A stretch of 64,000 bases of DNA, taken from positions 434,001 through 498,000 of the forward strand of contig JAMJFZ010000879.1 in assembly GCA_026225945.1 (NCBI GenBank), given 5' to 3'. Positions 47,201-56,286 of this stretch are shown piece by piece. The DNA is from Cricetomys ansorgei. Lineage: Eukaryota; Chordata; Mammalia; Rodentia; Nesomyidae. The notes beneath the pieces are model-generated. The model was not told the DNA's origin and did no database searches. It worked only from the letters and a program-made list of their open reading frames with translations. The stretch's first letter is position 1. Each line of letters starts with the position of its first letter. The position numbers were made by a program, and so were the translations under genes.

Positions 47201-50200
47201 GTTATAGACATGTTCCACAATGCCTGGATTATAAACAATTTTAACAGTATTTTTATGAAGTACCAATCAAGTCTTTGTTTTTGAAACATTTAAGGCACAG
47301 TACATCCTTTGTTCTAGTCTAAGGCCCCAGCATATTACTAAAAACACCAAACACTGGCTCTATGAATGTCAAACTCACAAGAATAAAAAATCACAAAGTT
47401 AAATATTTCACCATGGATAACACATTAATTGTTAATTCATTAATTAATGAAATAATAACAAAAAATTTGACTATTGCTATTGCTGTTTTATTTAATAATA
47501 AGCCCAAAGCACAGGAGTGCTACTGCTAGCAGCTCTATAGAGTTGTTTCCCTGGAAGCCATAGAGAGTGCTTCCCTGGAAAGGTGAAGTTAAAGGAAGCC
47601 TGTGCAAACACAGGGAGGGAAGGGTAATGGACAGAAGAGAGAGTTACATAACATTCATTACAACAAACAAAGCAGCAAACCATGATATCTATTTCCTAAT
47701 ATTTATTCATATTTATACAATATTTACTAACTTCAACAAACTTGAAAGAATATTGGGAAGTAAAATAGAAAACACAGAAAAGAGATAAAAAAAAAATCAG
47801 TTTTGAAAGCCAGGTGGTAGTGGTACATGGTGTGTGTGTGTGTGTGTGTATGTGTGTGGAGGGGGCAGGTGGATCTCTGTGAGTTCGAGGCCAGCCTGGT
47901 CTACGGAGTGAGTTCCAGGACAGCTAAGTTACCACAGAGAAACCCTGTCTCGAAAAAACAACAACAATAAAAATCAGCTTTGAAGAAGCAGAAGGAATCA
48001 CGTTACTAGAAATGCACATAAGGAACACAGCACCGTGCTGGCTGGGCTGTGGATGCCTTTGGTCTCAGCAATCAGAGGCAGAGGCCAGGAGGGTGTCAAG
48101 TTCCAGACCAGCCTGGGCTGCACAGCAAGACCCTGGCTCATAAACCCAAGGGCTGGAGACGCAGCTCAGTGGCTAGATGCTTGTCTAACATGCACATAGC
48201 CCTGGGTTTGAGCTCCAGCATCATAAAATATGACCAGGTATTGCAGAAATACAGGAACTCGACTGACATCCCTAGAATAGACTGTCTAGGAAATCCCAGT
48301 TCTAGACTATGTCCGGGAAAACTCATAAAACTGTCCCTTCTAGTGGACTTGGAGCCAGATGTCAGTAGGCTGGAAGTGATATCAATCTATGTGCTCAAAC
48401 TAGACTAGCAGACACACGTGCTGCCTAGAGCAGTTACTTAGGACTGCGAATGCCAACCCGGTCATATTTGCAACCACACTTATATTGGCTTGGCTGAGTA
48501 ATGGAAGGTAGTACTAAAGTTTCAAGGATTTTCAGACTGCTCTTAAGCTGGTTTCTAAATGCACCCGAAGAGCAGCAGAATTTCACATTCTGAAACACTG
48601 TAAAGTCCATTCTAAGAAACACCTTATGAAGCTGTATAAGTTACTTTACTTTTGAAAGCATCCGTGGCTCCAGGGGCGTGATTTTTGTCTGGATGAAACT
48701 TCAAAGCAAGCTTCCGATAAGCTTTTTTCAAATCTTCGTCACCAGCATCTTTTGTAACTCCAAGGACTTCATAGTAATTTTTACATTTGTTTATGCTGTG
48801 AACAAGAAAGGGTATGATATAAATTTCAAGTAAGAACATGCTGTCACTCTCTATTAGAATGGTATAAGGAGTATCTGTGGATGTGATGGCTCATGCAGGC
48901 TGTTTGCTCCATTCTCCCTTTGGTATACAGACCATTCCTCCACCCGTGAGAATATCCACAGTATAGTTAACCATGAGCTACAGAGAGCTAAAGGCCAAGA
49001 TGAGTACAGGTGAAGGGGAGTGCACTCACTGTAGATAAAGTGGAAGAAACTCCTCAAAAGTATGTCACAACTAAGGAGCAAACATTGTTAAAAGCGGTGG
49101 AGATCTAGGCTGGCACAAGCCAGGGCTAGTGTCTGCACAGTAACTTCAGTGGTCTGTGGTCTGAAGCCGAGACAAGATAACACCACTGCTACTGACAGTT
49201 TACCTGAGTTACTCTAAAAAAGATTAGGGGTCCTGTGTTAATAAAACATTCAAAAGTAACAATAGGAATGAAAAAAATACTTGTTATATCCAATGTTCAT
49301 CAGTCATTCCTAGAGATTACTTAATACAGTTTGTTCTTTAAAAAGGTGAAACACACTGAAGCTTGGAGTGTTGAAAACAGATCGGGAATAGAAGAGAAAC
49401 ATCGAAGAGATCAGGGAATACTGAGGACTCTAAGATGACAACATCCGACAGCCAAATAACCCGGCACCCCAAAAGGTAGGTGTAAAGGCTGGGAGCAGAG
49501 TCCAGCGGCAGAGAGCACACAGCATGCACAGGAGGCTCTGGCTCCTCTCTAGCAGCAGGAAAGAAAAAAGCCACGTTTTTTATTGTACAGTATTTTGTAA
49601 CTTTGTGTTCCATAGTCTGTGTCTTGACAACCTAACAACAGGTTTATTACATTTACAGGTAAATGTAAAAGGTTTTTAAAATGTGTTTAAAATGTAACAG
49701 TTTTTCTTCTAAAAGGAGGTGTGAGTTTGACTGGTTTTGTTTTTTTGTTTTTGGTTTGTGTTTGTTTGTTTTTGCCATTTTGAGTCTGGCCTCTCAAAGG
49801 CTGCCTTTACTTTTCTCACTGGCAACTTGACTCCGCCCCTCTGTTCGGGGGCTGCTATATTTCTAACTTGCTAAGTTTTTAAACCTCAGTTAGCTCAAAG
49901 GGTTAAGAAGGAAAGGGGAGGGGAGGGGAGGGAAGAGAACCTTTCCACCTCTTTTCTGGCTGTCTTAATCTGTCTAAGTCTGCGGAGGGCCTTTTCCTTG
50001 GCAAAGCCTCACTCTGTAAGCTAACTGGGAAGGCTGGAGCAAAACTGGGAAGAGGTGGGGTGTTGTGGTATATTTGAACTTATTCTCAAATATTATAAAG
50101 CTACATGCACCTCTGTGCAGTAATAAGAATTGTGAGCAGCTGCTTATCCAGCAGCCTAAGCCACAGCCAGAAGGTCACCTTCCTGAGTAATCAGAACCAG

Positions 50201-53200
50201 CTTCTTAGGTGTGGTCTCTGGAATGCAGAAAGCATGCTAGTTTGGAGCACCAGCAATTATCTACCCAGTGGCCCTGATAGGAGCATTTGCTGTTCTAATG
50301 TTGACTCTGCACACTGAGGTATTTGTGGACAATCAGAAAGCATCTGATTGTATAAATGAAGAACTTTATGGGAGCTTCCCTCAGGGTAAGTACTGGTCAG
50401 GGAAACCTTGCCCAGTGACTTGACTGGCCTGTAAAAGGACATCTTGTCAGCCTGGGGGTTGGTGCGCTGTAGAAGTTCTATTCATTACGCATTAAGGCCT
50501 GTGGAACGGTGGGCGGTGCTTCTCTTCAATAAAATACCTAGGCAGACCATGTGCTGGGGTCTGTGCCAGGGGAAGCCGGTCAGAGCCATGAGAGGCTGAG
50601 GCCTGTCAGTCGGCCATGTGAGACGAGACCCTCTGCAGTAATTATCTATGTTTTCCACCTCAGAAAGTTGTATTTGCTTTTTATTGAAACCCACTGGAGA
50701 TAATATTTCCCTTACATGGGGTGGAGGGGAAAAGGGAAAGGGGAGGGGACGGGAGGAAGGGAAGGAGAGGGAGAAGAAAAAAGAAGCACAGAGGAAAGAC
50801 CTCACAGACCAATTTTAAAAAGGGCTGAGGGAGACTTTTTTTTTTTTTTTAACTACTGAACCCATTAGCCATCTGTACACATCAAATTCTCAGAAGACAT
50901 TTTTGGAATGAGAGTGCCTTAACTCTCCCTTTATAATGAAAGTATCCGTGATGTTATGTGCACAGGGAGGAGACAAGAGAAGGGTAACATTCCAGAAACC
51001 ACGGTTTTCCTGGAGATGCATGCAGTACCATGGGATGATCACCAAAGGACAGCAGGAGCTGTGGCATGGAGCCGCCTGAGCCTGGGAGACTCCCGACAGG
51101 TGCTGTGGCGAGCTCTTTGGAGCCTATGAGATTGTGAGTCCCTGAAGTCTGACACAACTTCACACTGTTTCACACTGTTGGGTGGACTCTGGTTTTGCTT
51201 TCGTCTGGTTGTAACTGTGCCCTGATTCTTTCCTCTTGGAGTTAGAAGAGCACTGAACTTATTTTTTATTTTATAGGAGCCCACAATTGACAGAACTGAA
51301 CTTTTACAGAGACTTTGGAGTTTTAGAGATACTTTGAATATTTTATTTATTTTTTGAGATAGGGTCTCTCCATGTAGCCCTGGCTGTCCTGGAAATCTCT
51401 ATGTAGACCAAGACGGCCTCAGACTTTCAGAGATCCACCTGCCTCTGCCTCCAGAGTGCTAGGATTAAAAGCATGTGCCACTATGTCTGGCTGACTTTGG
51501 ATATCGTAACGAGACTGAATTTTTTAAAGCTTGAATTTTTAAAGACTGTGAAACTTTTAAAATTTATAACATGTTTTATATCATGATATCAATATTAATG
51601 GCATCTTGGGGACAATAAGGAAAGTTATGTTTTAACAGTGATATAAACAGTGATGTGCATTGGGTTGACAAAGGGTCAATTGTGCTGCAAGCTTTATGTC
51701 AACCTGACAGAAGCCAGAGTCATTTTAAAAGAAGGAGCTTCACTTGAGAAAATGTCCCCATCATACTGGTCTGTGGGCAAGCCTGTGGTACATTTTCTTG
51801 ATTGATGATTGATGGGGAGGATTCAGCTTACTGTGGGTGGGGCCACCCTTGGCTGGTGGTCCTAGGTTCTATAAGAAAGCAGACTGAGCCAGCCATGAGG
51901 AGCAAGCCAATAAGCAGCACCCCTCCAGGGCCTCTGCATCAGCTCCTGCCTCCAAGTTCCTGTCCTGACTTCCCTGGATGATGGACCACAAGCTGTCAGG
52001 TGAAACAGACCCTCTCCTCCCGGAGCTACTTTGTGTCATGGTCTTTATCACAGCAACAGAGATCCTAACTAAGGCAACAGTCTCAATGAAAGTCCTAATC
52101 TCTGGAGAGTCTTTCTCCTAAACATGTTTAGAAACTTTGTGGTGGGGGCAGGGTGGTGGTGGAAGTTGGCACTGCAGAGCATCTACTGTGTGCCAGGTGT
52201 GGTCCATGAAAGCTTCCGGTGAGGCCAAGGATTGGCTGCAGATCGTCACTCTAGTTTGCTTTCTGCTGTTGGGACCAAAAGCAACTTCAACTCAGCTTAC
52301 ATTTTCAGGTAAGTCTGTTACTGAGGGAAGTCAGGACAGGCACTCAAAGCAGGAACTGAAGCAGACCATGGAGGAGCACTGCCTACTAGCTCACTCACCC
52401 TGGCTCACTTATGGTGGGCCAGCTTTCATTTACAACCTAAGACCACCCGCTGGGGGTGGCACTGCACCTAGAAGGCTGGTGTCTTAGTTAGGGTTACTAT
52501 TGCTGTGATGAAACCCATGACCAAAAGCAAGTTAGGGAGGAAAGGGTTTATTTCACTCATAGTTCTATATAACAGTTCATCATCAAAAGCAGTGAAGGTG
52601 GGAATTCAAACAGGGTAGGAACCTGGAGGCAGGAGCTGATGCTGAGGCCTTGGAGGGTTGCTGCTTACTGGCTTGCTTATCGTGGCTTGCTCAACCTGTT
52701 TTCTTATAGACCACCAGCCCAGTAATGGCATCACCCACAACGGGCTGGGCCCTCCCATATCGGTCACTAATTTAAAAATGCCCTAAAACTGGATCTTATG
52801 AAGGCATTTTTTTCAATTGCGGTTCCCTCCTTTTAGTTAACCCTAGGCTTGTGTCAAGCTGGCATACAACTAACCAGTACAACTGGGCTTTCCCACCTCA
52901 ATGAACATTTAAGACAATTCCCCACAGATACAGCCACAGGCCAATCCTATCTGGGCCAACCCTCCATTGAGATTCTCTCTTTCTTCTTGGATGTGTCATG
53001 TTGGCCATACAAACCAGCCAGGACAATTATACACTTTAAGTAGTGTCCACATACACTCCTTACCTTATGTGGTGGTTTGAATAAGAATGGGCCCCATAGG
53101 CTTAGATATTTGACTGCTTGGTCATTTGGGAATGGTGCTACTTGACAGGAATTGAGAGGTGCGGCCTTGTTGGAGGAAGTGTGTCACTGGAGGTGGGCTT

Positions 53201-56200
53201 TGGGGTTTCAAATGCTCAAGTCAAGCCCAGTGTCTTGTTCTTCCTGCTGCCTGTGGATCTGTTTGTAGAACTCTCAGGCTACTTCTCCAACACCACGTCT
53301 GCCTGCATGCCACCACGCTTCCCATCATGAAGTCATGAAGACAGTGGAATAAACCTCTGAAACTGTAAGCAAGCTCCATTCAAATCTTTTCTAAGAGTTG
53401 CTGTGATCACGGTGTCTCCTCACAGCAATAGGACACTGACTAAGACACTGTGCTCCCTCACATCGTAGCTCTCTTCATCAGCTATGTTACCCTTCTCATT
53501 CCTGTGATCAAATGCCTGACTAAAGCAACTCAGAAAGCAAAGGAGTTTATTTTGACTCACACTGGTGGGAAGCTTGTCACCGCAGGGAAGACATGGAACT
53601 TGACCACAGTAACGTGAGAGTAAAGGATGCTCGCTGTGCTCAGCCTTCTCCTTTCTGTGCAGTCGGCTCACAGAAGGGAGCTGCCCAGACGGAGAGGAAT
53701 CCGCCCACCCCAATGAACCTACTCTAGGAAATCCCTCACAGATGTGCCCAGATGTGTCTCCAAGGTGATTCTAGGTCCCATCAAGTTGCCAGTTGAAATA
53801 AGAGTTTGTCACGTGTTTAGACCGTTCCTTTCTGAAAGATTCAAACCTTCTGCATCCTTAACAAAACAAACTTTTAAAAAGAAATTTCAAAGGATATAGG
53901 TCATTTACACACACGTGCATTCTCCCCCTGTGCTGTCTTGGAACTCTGCCAGCAAGAAGACCACAGATAGATATACACCACACCCCCCCATGCCCATACC
54001 CTGGGCCGGAAACAGAAACCAAGGCAAATCTCCTTTCTGAACAACTTTAAAAAGCAGGGGTACCCCATCATCTATTTAGGAAGAGATTATTGTATAAGAA
54101 GGCCGAAAGGACCTTTCTGGACCTCAACAATGGGGAATGTATGTCTGGTCCATTGTTTATTCCTTCTTCGGGGGGTTTGGAACTACAGTGGCTGGAGAGA
54201 AAAGTCAGTTTTTAAATCCCTCTCTCTTTTTAAATGTGGTATAGAAGTTCATTTAAATTGATTGCAGCAGCTGGGGATGTAGCTCAGTTGGAAGAGTGAC
54301 TCCCTAACATGCAGGAAGCCCTGGGCTCAGTCTCCAGTACCACATAAACTGGGTGTGGTGGCAAACACTTATAACCCCAGCATTCAGGAGGCAGAGACAG
54401 ATCAGAAAACCAAAGTCATATTCATCTGCAGAAAGAGTTCCAGAACAACCAGAGCTATGTGAGACCTTGCCTCAAATAACTAGACTCCAAATTTAACTGT
54501 TTTTATGGTCAAGGCATCATTCCTTCGGTGTTGTGGTAACTTGAATAAAAATGGCCCCCACAGGCTCATAGGAAGTGGCACTTATTAGGAAGTATAGCCT
54601 TGTTAAAGAAAGTGTGTCACTGGGGAGGAAGGGGAGCTTTGAGGTTTCAGCAGTTCAAGCCAGGGCCACTGTCACACTCTCTTCCTGATGCCTGTGGTTC
54701 CATATGTAGAACTCTCGGTGACCTCTCCAGCACCATGTCTGCCTGCATGCTACCATGCTTCCTGCCATGATGATAATGGACTAAAACCTCTGAACTTGTA
54801 AGCCAGCCCCAATTAAATGTTTTCATTTATACGAGTTGCATTGTTGTGGCCTTGGTGTCTCTTCATAGCAAATAGAAACCCTAACAAAGACAGGTGTCTT
54901 CAGCAGCTGTAATTTGCCTTCATTTAATTTACAGAACTGAAATATAACAGGACCAGGCACTGTGCTCTCATACCTGTAACCCCAGAACTCTGGACGAAGG
55001 CTGAAACAGGAGAAACATGACTTCAAGTGTACACTACAGCAAGGCCTGGTCTTAAAAAAAAAAAGCAGAGGAAGAGAGGGGAGAATCTTAAGTCAACCTG
55101 AAATTCAATCCAAGTAATTCCAATGAGATAGAGTTGTACAGGAGCAGTCTCGGATGCAAACTGTAATGGCCCGGTGGATTCCACACTGAACTTAACTGCT
55201 TAAATACAAAATGCTCTTTTTTACAAAGATGTATTAAAAATGTCAAATAAAATTCATTTCCCTCAATTTTTAAAATGTATTTCAACTCAAAGACACAGAG
55301 CTTAGAGGCACAGACTGCTTGTTTGCTAAGTTGCACAACTTTGCTTCAGTCTTACTGTAAGTTAGTACTTATGCAATGGATGCATGATTATTGCATGGCT
55401 TCTCCCCATTGAGCCAAACTGTTACTGAGCAACTTGTTTGCATAATCATCTCCTCTATCAAGACAGTGTACTTTCCTGAGGAAAATCCCTTGTGTATAAA
55501 TAAAACAAAACACAAAATGATAAGACACAAGTTCTGACCTCTGGTCTGCTGCCTCACTAGGCCATGTTTATGAAGTCTACTATGAATATGTACACACTAT
55601 GCAACTAGGCAACTAACATACAAGGACTGACTGAAATATTCTGGGTAACTTAGGGACTTGCCTAAAAGAATGTCTCATAATTAGTCCCAGAAGGGGATTT
55701 TATATATACAATCTACATTGTGTGTGTGTGTGTAATTTATATTATGTAGAATTTAAAAGAAACAGTAGAACCACTGGTTTAGAGAATCAATCTGCAATAC
55801 AGGCAATGCTTCTAAAGTAGTTCATCTTTTGTAAGGAGTTGCGGTCTTCAGTACGGCTGGGCCCTCAGTCTATGTTATTCGGTCCACCTGTAGATACCCA
55901 GACTTTCACCAGACTCTTCAAGCCTTCAACCTCATCGACAGCTTTACCTCCAACCTCAGAACAGAGGCTGCAGGCAGAAGCTCCTCATGTCCCCACATGC
56001 CCAACTCCGATAGCACATCTGCCCCCACAATTAGCTCTTACTCTCCCATTCTCAAGATGTCCTATCTCCTCTTCCCCCTCCTAAAGGCAGGTCCTCTGGG
56101 CTTTGAAAGCAAAACACACACGGAGACACAGAGACATATGCATGCACGCTCACACCAATGCTAAAACAAACATTTCCCGTATTCATTTAAGTTTGTCTCT

Positions 56201-56253
56201 TGTGTGTGCTGTCACACATGTTCTCTCTCTCTCTCCCTCTCTCTCTCTCTCTC

Positions 56254-56286
<33 letters not shown>

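Noticed and set aside
54271..54345. tRNA-like sequence
   Set aside because: It has pol III box A/B words but belongs to an ID-type SINE and cannot form a complete cloverleaf with acceptor stem.
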